From assembly GCF_008065375.1 (NCBI RefSeq), contig NZ_VJYI01000025.1, positions 1 through 64,000 on the forward strand: a DNA stretch of 64,000 nt. Direction: 5' to 3'. Positions 40,856 through 50,600 of this stretch are shown here, piece after piece. The DNA comes from Nonomuraea sp. SYSU D8015. GTDB lineage: Bacteria; Actinomycetota; Actinomycetes; Streptosporangiales; Streptosporangiaceae. Below the pieces are notes generated by a model, which was given only the letters and a program-made list of their open reading frames with translations, had not been told where the DNA came from and ran no database searches. Positions within the stretch are counted from its first letter, which is position 1. Each line of letters opens with the position of its first letter. The translations under genes were made by a program, and so were the position numbers.

Positions 40856-42045
40856 TCACATCGTTCCTGCCGAGGACGAGGGCTGGGCTGCGGCAGCGGC
40901 AGCGGCCTGGGCGATGAGCCGGGCTGCGCGCCGTACCTCCGCTGCGGTGCTCCAGCGGCCCAGCGACAGCCGCAGCGCCGCGCGCGCCCGGTGTGCGGGC
41001 AGGCCCATGGCGGTCAGCACGGGCGAGGGGGTGTCGTCGCCTTCGTGGCAGGCCGAGCCGGTGGAGGCGGCGACCTCCGGTACGGCCGCGAGCAGCGCCC
41101 GGCCGGTGATGCCGTCGATGCTGACGTTCAGCGTGCCGGGCAGGCGTTCGGTGGGATGGCCGTTGAGCCGCACCCTGCCCGGCAGCAGCGCCTCGAGCTC
41201 GGTCTGCAGCAGGTCACGTAGGCCTGCCAGCCGGGTGGCGCTTTCGGGCAGCTCGCGCCGGGCGAGTTCGGCGGCGCGGCCGAGGGCGGCGATGAAGGCG
41301 ACGTTCTCCGTCCCGGCCCGCAGCCCCGCCTCCTGGCCGCCGCCGTGGACGACCGGCTCCAGCGGGGTGCCGACGCGCACGTAGAGCGCGCCCACCCCTT
41401 TCGGGGCGTACATCTTGTGGCCGGCCACGGTCAGCAGGTCCACCCCCACCGTGGCCACATCGATCGGGAGCTTCCCGGCCGCCTGGGCGGCGTCGGTGTG
41501 AAACAACGCCCCGGCGGCGCGCGCCAGGGCGGCCAGTTCGGCGATCGGCTGGAGGGTGCCGGTCTCGCTGTTGCCGTACGCGATCGACACCAGCGCGGTC
41601 GGCCGCTCGGCCAGCGCGGTGCGCAGGTCGGCGAGGTCGGCGCGGCCGAAGCGGTCCACCGGCAGCAGATGCACGGTGAACCCTTGATCGCGCAGGCTGC
41701 GGCAGGACTCCAGCACGGCGGGGTGTTCGGTGGCCAGCGTGATGATCTGCCGCCTGCTCGGCTCCCGTACGGCGAGGGCCGCGCCGCGGATGGCCAGGGT
41801 GTCGGCCTCCGATCCGCCGCCGGTGAAGACGATCTCGCTCGGGGCGGCGCCGAGCAGCGCGGCCACCTGACCACGCGCCCGGTCGAGGGCCTCACGTGGG
41901 GCACGGGCATAGGCGTGACCGCTGGAGGGATTGCCGAAGTGCGTGCTCAGGTACGGCAGCGCCGCCTCCCTGCGGCGGGGTCGACCGGCGTGGTGGCGTT
42001 GTAGTCCAGGTAAATCGGCCCACCGGCGAGCGCGGGATGAGTCAC
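40856..42045 (-). pseudogene. Cysteine desulfurase (IscS/NifS-like) with a frameshift
   Basis: The protein reads from a GTG at 42045 (AGGAGG just upstream): YLDYNATTPVDPAA, then stops out of frame. One base later the correct sequence resumes: REAALPYLSTHFGNPSSGHA and on. The main part carries the PLP Lys in VAGHKMYAPKG, the loop Cys in STGSACHEGDD and HTDAAQAAGK. A single missing base near 41971 breaks the gene at codon ~25. Without it this would be a normal ~396-residue enzyme that draws sulfur from cysteine. It may be a true pseudogene or a sequencing error. Confidence 0.85.
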
Positions 42046-42209
42046 GGTGTCCTCCTGGCCGATCATCGCGCCATGCTCGTCATGGTCGTCCTGGTCAGGA
42101 TTTCACGCAAAGGCAGCGGCGGTCCGCCGGCGGCCGCTCAGCGGCCCAGCTGGCCGACGGCATGCTGGAGTGGCGGCCGGCCGGCCTGCCGGTGGCCACC
42201 TGAACCAGG

Positions 42210-42842
42210 TCAGTCGTACGGGTGTTCCCGGCGCTCGTACCCGCGCTGCTCGTACCCACGGGGACGGTCATAGCTGCGCTGCTGCTCGTATCCTCGCGGC
42301 TCATACCCTTGGGCCTGCTCGTATCCTCGCGCCTCGTACCCGCGGGGCTGTTCGTACGGGTACGGCTCGGAGTCCGCCACCTCCTCGATGGCCGTGCGCC
42401 CGATCGACGCCAGCAGAGAGGCGATGGCGATGCCGATGACGACGTTGATGGCGGCTGTGGCGATCTGCCGGATGATGTCGGCGGAGTACATGAACGGCAG
42501 GATCGTGATGATGACGGTGAAGAGCCCGGCGATCCAGCCGAAGAACTTGGCCGGCTCCGGCGTCGACAGCATGAGCACGTAGAGCAGGAGCGTGGCGACA
42601 AGAGCGGCGACAGCGGCCGAGATCGCATAGCTCGTCGTCGCCGCGCTGCCGTATACGGAGGCGCCGCCCGGGCTGAGCACGCGGATGCCCAGGAGCCGAC
42701 TGCTGATCATGACTCCGACCACCACGACCAGTGCCGCGACCACGGCTGCCGCCACACCGCCTCCCCACACTCGCGCCGGGTTGACCCTCACTCGGGGCGA
42801 CCCTGGGCGGCGACCGTGGCGGTCATGGGAGGGGTATGACAT
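42210..42842 (-). CDS. Membrane protein with RGYE-repeat cytoplasmic tail
   Basis: 210 residues. A basic N-terminus is followed by four hydrophobic helices (VAAAVVAALVVVVGVMI, YAISAAVAALVATLLLYVLM, WIAGLFTVIITILPFM, AINVVIGIAIASLLASI). The C-terminal 45 residues are a low-complexity tail with repeated RGYE units (PRGYEARGYEQAQGYEP and similar), rich in Tyr, Glu and Arg. The tail might phase-separate or bind partners. The function is unknown. The ATG at 42842 has GGTG 6 bases upstream. Confidence 0.75.
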   Translation of the reverse strand: MSYPSHDRHGRRPGSPRVRVNPARVWGGGVAAAVVAALVVVVGVMISSRLLGIRVLSPGGASVYGSAATTSYAISAAVAALVATLLLYVLMLSTPEPAKFFGWIAGLFTVIITILPFMYSADIIRQIATAAINVVIGIAIASLLASIGRTAIEEVADSEPYPYEQPRGYEARGYEQAQGYEPRGYEQQRSYDRPRGYEQRGYERREHPYD

Positions 42843-43019
42843 GCGAATCACCTTTGTCATGAACGCTGATCAAGCATTTACAGAACCCTACAGGTGCTGT
42901 CAAGAGCGGCAGCGGAGCCACGCGTGGCACCCGACCTGCGAAGGAGGTCCGGATACACCGAACGATCGACGGCCGGATCATGCGACCGGACGACTGGGCG
43001 GGGCCGAGCAGCCGAGACC

Positions 43020-43892
43020 ATGATGTGCATGGCCCCTACCGATTCCCGCCGCGCCCCGTCGGTCCTGTTGATGACGGGTGCGGGCGTGGCGGTGTTCGCA
43101 CTCGCCTACGCATGGCTGATCGTCACAGGCAACACGGAGGTCGCCCAATCGGCCGACCCCGGCGCGACGCCGGCATCCCTCTGGGCCGCGGCGCTGCCGC
43201 CGCTGGCCGCCATCGTCCTGGCCCGCCTGGTCCCCGCCAGGATTGAGGTGCCACTCCCCACGGCGGACCTGCCGAGACCGCGGTTGCGGCGGGAGGCGTG
43301 GACGCTGGTGGCGGCGGCCGTGCTCATGGCGATGATCGGCCCGCTGGCTCGGGGCGAACTGCACGTGATCGTGAAGGTGCTGGTACTGCTCGTCCTCCCG
43401 CTGGCGGCGTTCCGCCTGATCCGAGGGGACGGCCCCCGGGCCAGGACCATCATCGCCCCTGTGACCTGGCTGGCTCCGCTGCCCGCGGTCCTGGCCTGGT
43501 TCCTGCTCTCGGAGGTGAGCCCGCTGGCCGTCCCGCTGACGCAGGACCTGCCCGACCCCCTCACCCTGGCCGTCGCCTCGCTGGTCACGCTGCTGACCGC
43601 CGGCGTCCTGGAGGAGGTCTTCTACCGGGCCTGGCTGCAGACCCGGCTGGAGGTTCTGTATGGCGGCGGGCCGGCGATCATGGCGTCAGCGCTGTTGTTC
43701 GCGTTCATGCACTCCTCCCGGATAGACGCCGGCGATCCGCTGCTGGGCATGGCGACGATCGTCGCGTTCCAGGGGATGTTCGGGCTGATGCAGGGCTACC
43801 TGTGGGCCCGCTACCGGAACGTCTGGATGATCATCTTCATGCACGTGATCATCAACCTCGTCTACGTCCCGATGCTCCTCGGCCGGCTCTGA
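43020..43892 (+). CDS. CPBP (ABI) family intramembrane metalloprotease
   Basis: 290 residues with about eight membrane helices. The three CPBP motifs are present: EEVFYRAWLQ (EExxxR), LFAFMHSS (FxxxH) and FMHVIINLVY (HxxxN/B). These form a glutamate/histidine metal site inside the membrane. Bacterial members process peptides such as bacteriocin leaders or act in immunity. The start is one of several nearby ATGs (43020 chosen). No peptide gene adjoins it. Confidence 0.88.
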   Translation: MMCMAPTDSRRAPSVLLMTGAGVAVFALAYAWLIVTGNTEVAQSADPGATPASLWAAALPPLAAIVLARLVPARIEVPLPTADLPRPRLRREAWTLVAAAVLMAMIGPLARGELHVIVKVLVLLVLPLAAFRLIRGDGPRARTIIAPVTWLAPLPAVLAWFLLSEVSPLAVPLTQDLPDPLTLAVASLVTLLTAGVLEEVFYRAWLQTRLEVLYGGGPAIMASALLFAFMHSSRIDAGDPLLGMATIVAFQGMFGLMQGYLWARYRNVWMIIFMHVIINLVYVPMLLGRL

Positions 43893-44064
43893 CCGTCGAC
43901 GAACGCCGTGGCGACGGGCGCTCTCGTCCGGTTGACGCCCCGGCGGCACCCAGGAAATGATCTACGCACACAAGTGAACCCAAGAAGTCAGCGCCGTGGT
44001 GGTTGGTGGGTGCGCTGGCGTGTTCGCGCATGTCGCGAGCACGACCAACACCCCAGGAGACCAC

Positions 44065-44637
44065 ATGTCCCACCAACATCCCCACGTTGACGTCATCGTG
44101 GTCGGTGCCGGCATGGCCGGCCTTGTCTGCGCGGACCACCTCCGTCACCACGGGGCCGAAGTCCTTCTCATCGAGGCCCGCGACCGGGTCGGTGGCCGTA
44201 CGGTCGGCATCGAGGTCGACGGCGAGACCGTCGACCTCGGTGGCCAGTTCGTCGGACCGGGCCAGGACCGGATGTACGCGCTGGCCGCCGAATGCGGCGT
44301 GGACACCGTCCCGACGCACACCGTGGGCGCGAGCGTGCTCGAGACCGCCCCAGGACGGCTGCGCCGGTTTCACGGCACAGTGCCGAGACTCGGACCGCTG
44401 ACTCTCGCGGATGTGGCCCACGCCCAGTTCCGCCTCGACCGGCTCGCCCGCACCGTCGACGCCGAAGCCCCATGGCGCAGCCCTGACGCGGCTGCCCTCG
44501 ACGGGCAAACGATGGAGTCCTGGATCAACAGCACGCTCAAGACCCGAGGCGGGCGCCGGTTCCTCGCCCTCGCCTGCCGGGCGATCTGGGCCTGCGAACC
44601 GAGCGAGCTGTCGCTGTTGCCCGCACTGTTCACGTGA
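44065..44637 (+). pseudogene. Truncated flavin monoamine oxidase
   Basis: The first 190 residues of a flavin amine oxidase: DVIVVGAGMAGLVCADHLR (FAD Rossmann motif), LIEARDRVGGRTVGIEVDG and LGGQFVGPGQDRMYALAAE. The family is about 450 residues; here it stops at 44637 after SLLPALFT, so the substrate and second FAD-binding parts are missing. AGGAG precedes the ATG. The next bases, in the same frame, belong to another broken gene, so the truncation looks like a deletion junction. Confidence 0.85.
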
Positions 44638-44760
44638 ATCGTCGAGGTCTCCATCGAATCCACGAGCGGATCACCCATCGTGTGCGGGCTCGATGGGGAC
44701 CTCCCCCGCCTGCCGAACCTCGCCTGGCGGGGGAAGGGCTTCTACCGGCTTCGAGTGCAC
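44638..44760 (+). pseudogene. Fragment of a conserved hypothetical protein
   Basis: Directly after the oxidase stop and in the same frame, the DNA reads IVEVSIESTSGSPIVCGLDG then DLPRLPNLAWRGKGFYRLRV and HARG. This pattern (fitness of a small domain ending GFYRLRVHARG) is familiar from actinobacterial uncharacterised proteins. No start exists, and the reading is lost after HARG. It is a remnant. Confidence 0.55.
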
Positions 44761-44792
44761 GCTCGCGGGGGCAGCACCCCCGGCTCCTTCCC

Positions 44793-45038
44793 GGCCATGA
44801 CGGCATCGCCCCCCTGGCCTGGCGCCCGGGCGGCTCGGCGATCCTGGCCACGGGTGGGCTCGAGGGCGGCGTCCGCCTGTGGCGGCCGGCCGCCGGACGC
44901 CCCGGCGAGTCCGCCTCTCCCCTGCGCACCTGGGCAGGGGAATCAGAGATCACCGCTCTGGCGTGGCCGGACACGCATCACCTGGTGGTCGCCACCCGCG
45001 ATGGCAGTATCACCTGCTTGGCGATCGATGTCGCCTGA
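44793..45038 (+). pseudogene. C-terminal WD40-repeat fragment
   Basis: A stretch ending at a stop (45036-45038) reads GHDGIAPLAWRPGGSAILAT, GGLEGGVRLWRPA, ITALAWPDTHHLVVATRDG and SITCLAIDVA. These are two WD40 blades (GH...LAW...VRLW). There is no start or upstream blades, so it is the tail of a lost beta-propeller protein. Confidence 0.7.
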
Positions 45039-45300
45039 TTGGCTTCACACTCGCGCCCACACTTCGGCGCTCAGGAGCCGGCAGACATACTCCGGCCACG
45101 TGCGCCCCGTTTCCTGAACGGCAGCCCCAGTGCTCCAGGTGCTCCCGTACGAGGCCTCCCAGCTCGGGCGGTTGCCGCGTACTGGCGGACCGCCAGCGGG
45201 TGCGGCGCCCCATCGCGAGGGGTGAGTCCGGTGCCGGCACGGTCCGCACGCGCGATCCAAGGGTGGGCGACGTCCGGGTTCATCGGACATCCGCAGATCG

Positions 45301-45453
45301 CCTCCGGTCATGGGGAGTCAGGGGGTCATGGACGGTAAGGACGCGCTGGGCCCGGTCGGTCAGCGACGGGTCGTGGGTGACGGCCAGGCCGGTTCCATGA
45401 CGCAGCTCGTCGAGCAGATCGAGCACCCCGCCTGTGGTGGCGCGGCCGAGCGC
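45301..45453 (-). pseudogene. Fragment of an ABC transporter ATP-binding protein
   Basis: The minus strand reads LGRATTGGVLDLLDELRHGT then GLAVTHDPSLTDRAQRVLTV. This is the region after Walker B and the H-loop (VTHDPS) of exporter-type ABC ATPases. Walker A, the signature and Walker B are missing. It sits beside a Zur-like box, so it could be the end of a former metal-regulated transporter. Confidence 0.65.
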
Positions 45454-45536
45454 CGCGGCCGCACGGCCCTTGCGAAGCGGTCTGTCACCATCCAGACCTT
45501 GTGGGCGACCTGAAGACCGCTCTATCGTGGCGACGA

Positions 45537-45551
45537 TGAATATCGTTATCA
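45537..45551. promoter_or_regulatory. Zur-like box 1 (TGAATATCGTTATCA)
   Basis: A 15-bp 7-1-7 site whose reverse complement, TGATAACGATATTCA, fits actinobacterial Zur boxes (AT-rich arms, central C/G). It ends 20 bases before the GTG of the ferredoxin-like gene. The same sequence recurs at 51453-51467. Confidence 0.65.
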
Positions 45552-45570
45552 TTTGTGCGGAGGTGCGACG

Positions 45571-45933
45571 GTGACATCTCGATCACCCTTCACCGTCGCC
45601 CTATGCCGGGCGGACGGCTGCGCCGGTCAGTGTGCCGACGACCTGCTCGACCGACTCCGGGAGACGGTGCGTAAGAGTCCCGGCGGAGTCCTGGTGGCGA
45701 CAGGCTGCCTGCGAGGGCCGCTCTCCTGCGGGGGAAGCGGCGAAAAGGGCGGCGCCTTTCTCGTGGTGCAGCCATGCGGCGACAACCGCCAACCGTCCGG
45801 CGCCGCGATCCCCATCGGCCCGATCCACAGCGAGGAGCAGGTGGAAACGCTGTGCAGATGGCTGAGGCAAGGGCACCTCTCCCAACCCCCGTCTGCGCTA
45901 CAGGACGGGTTCAGAGCGGCACGCCTCAACTAA
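45571..45933 (+). CDS. Cys-rich thioredoxin-fold ferredoxin-like protein
   Basis: 120 residues. Cysteines are spaced as C12-x4-C17-x3-C21 (ALCRADGCAGQC), followed by ATGCLRGPLSCGGSG and VQPCGDN. This resembles thioredoxin-like [2Fe-2S] ferredoxins, in which four Cys hold a cluster; here six or more are present, so metal binding or a cluster is possible. The GTG at 45571 has GGAGG 7 bases upstream, and a Zur-like box precedes it. Such proteins occur near zinc-starvation genes; a role in metal supply is inferred. Confidence 0.7.
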   Translation: MTSRSPFTVALCRADGCAGQCADDLLDRLRETVRKSPGGVLVATGCLRGPLSCGGSGEKGGAFLVVQPCGDNRQPSGAAIPIGPIHSEEQVETLCRWLRQGHLSQPPSALQDGFRAARLN

Positions 45934-46122
45934 GCCGGCGCTTGGCCGCCGCACTTTTGGTTGCTTTCGCCAGCGAGCGGTCTGCTCCACCATCTGATGT
46001 CCACGCCACTGTTCCGCATCAGCCGTTACGGGTTCCGGCAGGCAGGGAGAGAGCAGGAAGGCCACCAGGTCAATGCCGGCGCCTGCCCTGCCGGGCGGTG
46101 CGGGGCTCGGATGGCCCTGCCC

Positions 46123-46767
46123 TCACTCCACGTCACCCAGGGTGACCGGCGGGCCGTCGTCGAATCCGATCCGTACGCGTAGCGGCCCCGTGTCGCCTTC
46201 CACGACGCGCGCCCCTTCGGGCAACCCGCCGCACCAACGCTTGACGTCCTCTTCGGAGCCCGCCACGTCGAGGCCGACGATGCCGGCCGGGCGACGGGCG
46301 TGCCGCGCCGTGAGCGCGCCCGGCCTCTCCTCGTACGGGACGGGCCAGTGGATCAGAGCCGGCAACCACGGCCGGATGAGGTTCGGACCGAAGCCCGCCA
46401 GCACGTACGGTGCATATCCGGGCCCCTCCCCAGGCACCTCGCTGACCGCCAGATCGTTTTCCGCGGCCAGCCTGCGCAGCAACGCCGCGTCCTCACATCC
46501 TGCCAGCCAGGCGACCGGGACCAGCGGAGCCGGGCACCTGTCGAGTGCCCTTCGCTGGACTTCGCCGATCGGCGGAAGGGCCGGATCCGTCTCACCACCG
46601 TCCGGGTAGTGGATCTCCAAGAACGACCGGCCCAGCGGCACGACGAGGTTCGACAATCCGAAGCCGGGCAGCACACGTCCCCGCGCGATCCCCAGCCCGT
46701 GCTCCCGCAGCGCCTGCTCGGCTTGCTCCCGAGTCCGGGCCGCGAGCACCACATGATCGATTTCCAC
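46123..46767 (-). CDS. Glyoxalase-like (VOC) protein under a Zur-like box
   Basis: 214 residues. It begins VEIDHVVLAARTREQAEQAL (first VOC strand and His) and continues VVPLGRSFLEIHYPDGG, with a second, weaker module (GIVGLDVAGSEEDVKRWCGG). The GTG at 46767 follows AGGAGG by 4 bases; the longer frame to 46839 would include the operator. The Zur-like box lies 22 bases upstream. The enzyme role is unknown. Confidence 0.78.
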   Translation of the reverse strand: MEIDHVVLAARTREQAEQALREHGLGIARGRVLPGFGLSNLVVPLGRSFLEIHYPDGGETDPALPPIGEVQRRALDRCPAPLVPVAWLAGCEDAALLRRLAAENDLAVSEVPGEGPGYAPYVLAGFGPNLIRPWLPALIHWPVPYEERPGALTARHARRPAGIVGLDVAGSEEDVKRWCGGLPEGARVVEGDTGPLRVRIGFDDGPPVTLGDVE

Positions 46768-46788
46768 GCCGCCTCCTGAAAGGTCAAA

Positions 46789-46803
46789 TGATAACCATTT
46801 TCC
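46789..46803. promoter_or_regulatory. Zur-like box 2 (TGATAACCATTTTCC)
   Basis: A 15-bp site similar to Zur boxes (TGATAAC-N-ATTTTC) just upstream of the glyoxalase-like gene at 46123-46767, in its promoter position. Confidence 0.6.
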
Positions 46804-46929
46804 ACCAGGGAGGCGGAACCAGACCACATCGATCAGCACACTGCGGACGTCACTCGCGCGGAAATCACCTGACCGCCTGCCAACGGCGGGACCAGCCTCC
46901 GTTGGCGTAGATCATCGATGGGAACCGGC

Positions 46930-47232
46930 TCAGTGGTCGTCCCAGTGCCCTTCATGGGAGGCGTGGCGGTGCCCGTCGTGCACATAGTCGACATGATCGC
47001 CGTGCGGCACGGCCACATGCCCGCACTCCGGCCCGTGCTGGTGATCGTGGGCGTCGTGCGCGGCATGGGACTGCGGCTCACATTCGTCCACGTGATCGTC
47101 GTGGATGCGATGCAGGCAACCGTCATGGACGTAGTCAACGTGATCGTCATGCGGCACCGCTACATGTCCGCAGGCGGGCCCATGGGTGTGCGTGTGATCG
47201 ATGTGCTGGCGGTGTTCGGCAGCCACTGACAT
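46930..47232 (-). CDS. Histidine-rich metal-binding protein with a duplicated module
   Basis: 100 residues with 26 His and 4 Cys. Two near-identical modules are visible: HGPACGHVAVPHDDHVDYVH and HGPECGHVAVPHGDHVDYVH, each followed by DG, then His-rich tails. It has no signal peptide, so a cytosolic zinc (or nickel) store or chaperone is likely. AAGGAGT precedes the ATG. It lies between Zur-like boxes, and a weaker palindromic site at 47289-47302 may control it. Proteins of this type often accompany zinc import genes. Confidence 0.85.
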   Translation of the reverse strand: MSVAAEHRQHIDHTHTHGPACGHVAVPHDDHVDYVHDGCLHRIHDDHVDECEPQSHAAHDAHDHQHGPECGHVAVPHGDHVDYVHDGHRHASHEGHWDDH

Positions 47233-47661
47233 GGCCAGACTCCTTATGGCTTCGTCACCGAAGATCCCTTATCGGAGGTCGCTGTCCTCATTAACGTTAC
47301 CGCCATAAATTGCGATATTGGTTGGTTAGATATGGAAGGCCGTACAGAGTTTGAAGGGCCGGGCCGGCCGCTGAGCCTGGCCGCCGCGACGACGAGGCGT
47401 TCGGCCTCGACGCTGTCGGTGAACAGCTGCCGTTGCACGCCCTCCACACCAATACCGCGCAGCGTCGAACCAGTCCCGGACGGAGCAGCGTCGTGGTCGG
47501 CGCCGGGCCCGGGGGCGGCGTCGTGGTCGATGCTGGTTGCGTGGGCGAGACCGTTCAGGTAGTGCAGCCGGTGCTCGGCGATTCGGAACGGGTGCCCGCC
47601 ACGATCCCCGTTGACCGGCCTCGCGGGGCGGGCGCCACCGGCTCCCGCCCCGCGGACCTCA
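47233..47661. other. Gap with a weak operator and a His-rich open stretch
   Basis: About 430 bases. CATTAACGTTACCG (47289-47302) has a TAACGTTA core and may be a weak Zur/Fur-type site for the His-rich gene. On the minus strand, about 47595-47340 reads PFRIAEHRLHYLNGLAHATS and then FTDSVEAERLVVAAARLSGR without a stop, perhaps a remnant; I do not recognise it. The protease terminator lies at the right end. Confidence 0.4.
47622..47654 (-). terminator. Terminator of the S8 protease gene
   Basis: Perfect 11-bp arms (CGCGGGGCGGG, 47622-47632, and complement at 47644-47654) around an 11-base loop, 7 bases after the protease stop. Confidence 0.7.
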
Positions 47662-50600
47662 TCATCGTCCGGTCAAGCCATACGCGCGGGTGATCGTCTG
47701 CTCCACGGCGTTGCCCGCCGCGTCACGCCCCTGCACGCGCAGCGAGACGAACCCGGTCCCACCCCGGCTCGGGTGGTGCGGCCGCACCGTATACGAGCCG
47801 TTCCCGCCGGAGACCTCGGCCGCCTTCCAGGTGGCCCCGTCGTCGACGGACGTCCACACCTTCGCCTGCGCGATCCGCGGCCCCTGCGGATCGGTCTGGC
47901 GAAGCGAGATCCCGAACGAGTACCGCCCGCGCGGTGCCCTGTTGTACAGGTCCAGGTCGAGGTCGTAGTCCACCATGACGAGCGGCAGCATGCGCTGCTC
48001 GTCCGAGGCGGGTTTCTCGGTGGTGAACGTCCACGCGGTGCTCGTCTTCGTCGACAGCGCCCACGACGCCGGATTCCGGGCCTGGACGAGCTCCGCTCGG
48101 TAGGTGGCCCGTTCCGGCTGCGCCGGGGCATACACCCCGTTCAAGCCGAACTCCTCGGCGATCAGTTGGCCGTTGCGATAGACGCGTGCCTGGTATTCGC
48201 TTTCGTCCACCTGCAAACCGTGATCCATATAGTTCGTGGCGTGGTTGGCGTCTCCGTCGAGCGCGGGGGCGATGGTGAAGAACAGGCCGTCGCCGTCCCA
48301 GTACGCGCCGGTGCAGTTGCAGATGGAATGGCCGCTGCCGCGGGTCGTGCCAGGATGCAGCACGGCGCCGAAGAAGGTCTGGCTGAGCTCCTGGCCTGGC
48401 CGGTAGACACGGTCGACCTCGTACATGTAGGAGGGTTCGGTGAAGTAGTCGCCTTCGGCGGCGTCATGCTGCCAGCGGGTGTCGCCGGCGGAGACCCACT
48501 CCTCCCTGACGAAGGGCGCCGGGAACTGATCGGAGCTGTCCACGGAGAGCGGGAAATCCCACGGGCGGAAGAAGAAGCGGGTGGAGGTGTAGGTGTCATT
48601 CCCTGTGCCGGAGGCGGTGTAGCGGCTGATCGTCCTGGCGGCGTTGGTGCGGTCGACTTTGAAGTCGAGGTTTTCGGGGATGCCGCCCTGCATCGGGATC
48701 ATGACGTCGTAGGAGTACGGACTGTACGTCGTACCCCGCAACTGCAGCCTCAGCGCCCCGATCCTGGCGCGTTGGAGCAGGCGTTCTCCCTCGTCCTGGC
48801 TGGTGGAGAAGGCGGGCAGCGCGGCCTCTGGGACCGTCTGCGCCAGTTGCCCGGGGCGGTCGTTGTAGATCAGCGCGACCGCCGCCCCGGCCTTCTTGGC
48901 GCTTGCGATCTGGTCGGCGTACTCGATACCGTCGGTGTGTTTGATCAGCGCGATGGCGCCCTTGGTCTTCCTGCCGGGGAAGTCCTGGGGCTGGCCCGAT
49001 CCGGCGTCCACGACCCTCAGCAGATGCCTCCCGTCGAAGCCGGCGTGCTCGCCCAGGCCCATGACCCGCATCGGGATGGGACGGCCCGCGTCGGTGGCCC
49101 GAATCCTCGGGGCCAGCAGGTCGACCTGGGTGAAGAACTCGAAGAAGCCCTGGGTGACCTTGGGCGTGGGGGTGGCGTAAACCCGCTCGGTGGAGCCTAG
49201 GGGCGCGACCATGCGGGTCAAGGTGCGACCGCCTGCCTCGCGCCGGTAGCCCAGCACGGAATCCTGCACCGCACTCTCTCGCGGCGTGGATATCTTGATC
49301 TCCTTCGCCTGGCGGGCATCCAGCGTCACGGTGGCGTCGCCGGTGACGCTGAGCTCGGGGTTGCCCAGCGCGGACACTTCGAGCACCCACTTACCGGAGG
49401 CGTCCGATGTCGAGACCATGGCCATCAGGTTGTAGCGGCCCGGCGGGACGTGGAAGACCGGCTCCGGGTCGTCGGCCAGCCGCACCTCTTTGGTGTAGCG
49501 GGAGTCGATGCCCCACAGCGTCACCGACCCCGAGACGGCCGGCTTGCCGTCCCTGCCGAGCACGGGGACTCGGAGGTCGTACATCTCCTGCTCCTTGGTG
49601 GCGCCGATGGCGGTACGCAGCTCGGTGCCGTCGCCCGCAGTCGCGGTCACCCACCCGCCAAGGGTTCCCGGGTCGGCGCCTGCCGGGGTGTAGGTGACCT
49701 TCGCCTCCGCCGAGCCCTGTGCCGGCACCTCGAGAGACGACCCCGACAGAGTGAAGGGCCCGGTGACCTTGTCCAGCGCGAGCGTGAGGGTCACGGGCTG
49801 GGCGCCGGTGTTGGTGTACGTGAGCGTCTTCTCAACCGGCTGCTGTACCGCCTCGTGCGGCCAGGGCAGGAACCCGAAATCCACCACTCCGTGCGACACC
49901 TGCACGCTCTGCCGGTGCGCCCGCTCCACATCGAGGCGGCCGGCACCCTGCTCGTAGATCGAGTTCGCGGCGTTGGGCCGGGCGGTGCTCACCAGCGCCG
50001 CCTTGAGGCGCTCCCCGGTCCACTCCGGGTGCTGCTGCTTCAGCAGCGCCGCGGCGCCGGCGACATGCGGGCTCGCCATCGAGGTCCCCCTGGACCTGCG
50101 GTAGGGGTTCCACGGCTGGCTCGCATCACGGGGATGCGGATTGGCCGCGTCGATGTCCACGCCCGGCGCCGTGATCTCCGGCTTGATCGCGTAGTCGCCG
50201 AGCCTGGGGCCGCGGCTGGAGAAGGAGGCCAGCGCGTCCGCCCCGTCGACGGCCCCCACGCTCAGCGCGGCCGAGGCTGAGGCGGGCGTGGTGACGGTCT
50301 GATTCCTGCCGCTGTTGCCCGCCGCGATGACGAACAGCGTGCCGGAGGCCGACAGCCGGTTCACGGCCTGCGCCAAGGGGTCGGTCCCGTCGGTCGGGTC
50401 GCCACCGAGGCTCATGTTCACGATGTCGGCGCCCTCCGCGACCGCCCACTCCATCCCGGCGATGATGTCGGATTCCGTGCCGTCTCCGTCGTGGTTGAGC
50501 ACCTTGCCGATGAGCAGGTCTGCCTTCGGCGCCACGCCCTTGTGCGTGTTGCCGTTCCCGGCGATCGTCGAGGCGACATGCGTGCCGTGGAAGTGATCGT

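Noticed and set aside
45039..45300. Possible short genes on both strands
   Set aside because: Several short open frames exist, but none has a ribosome site, family motif or codon pattern to support it.
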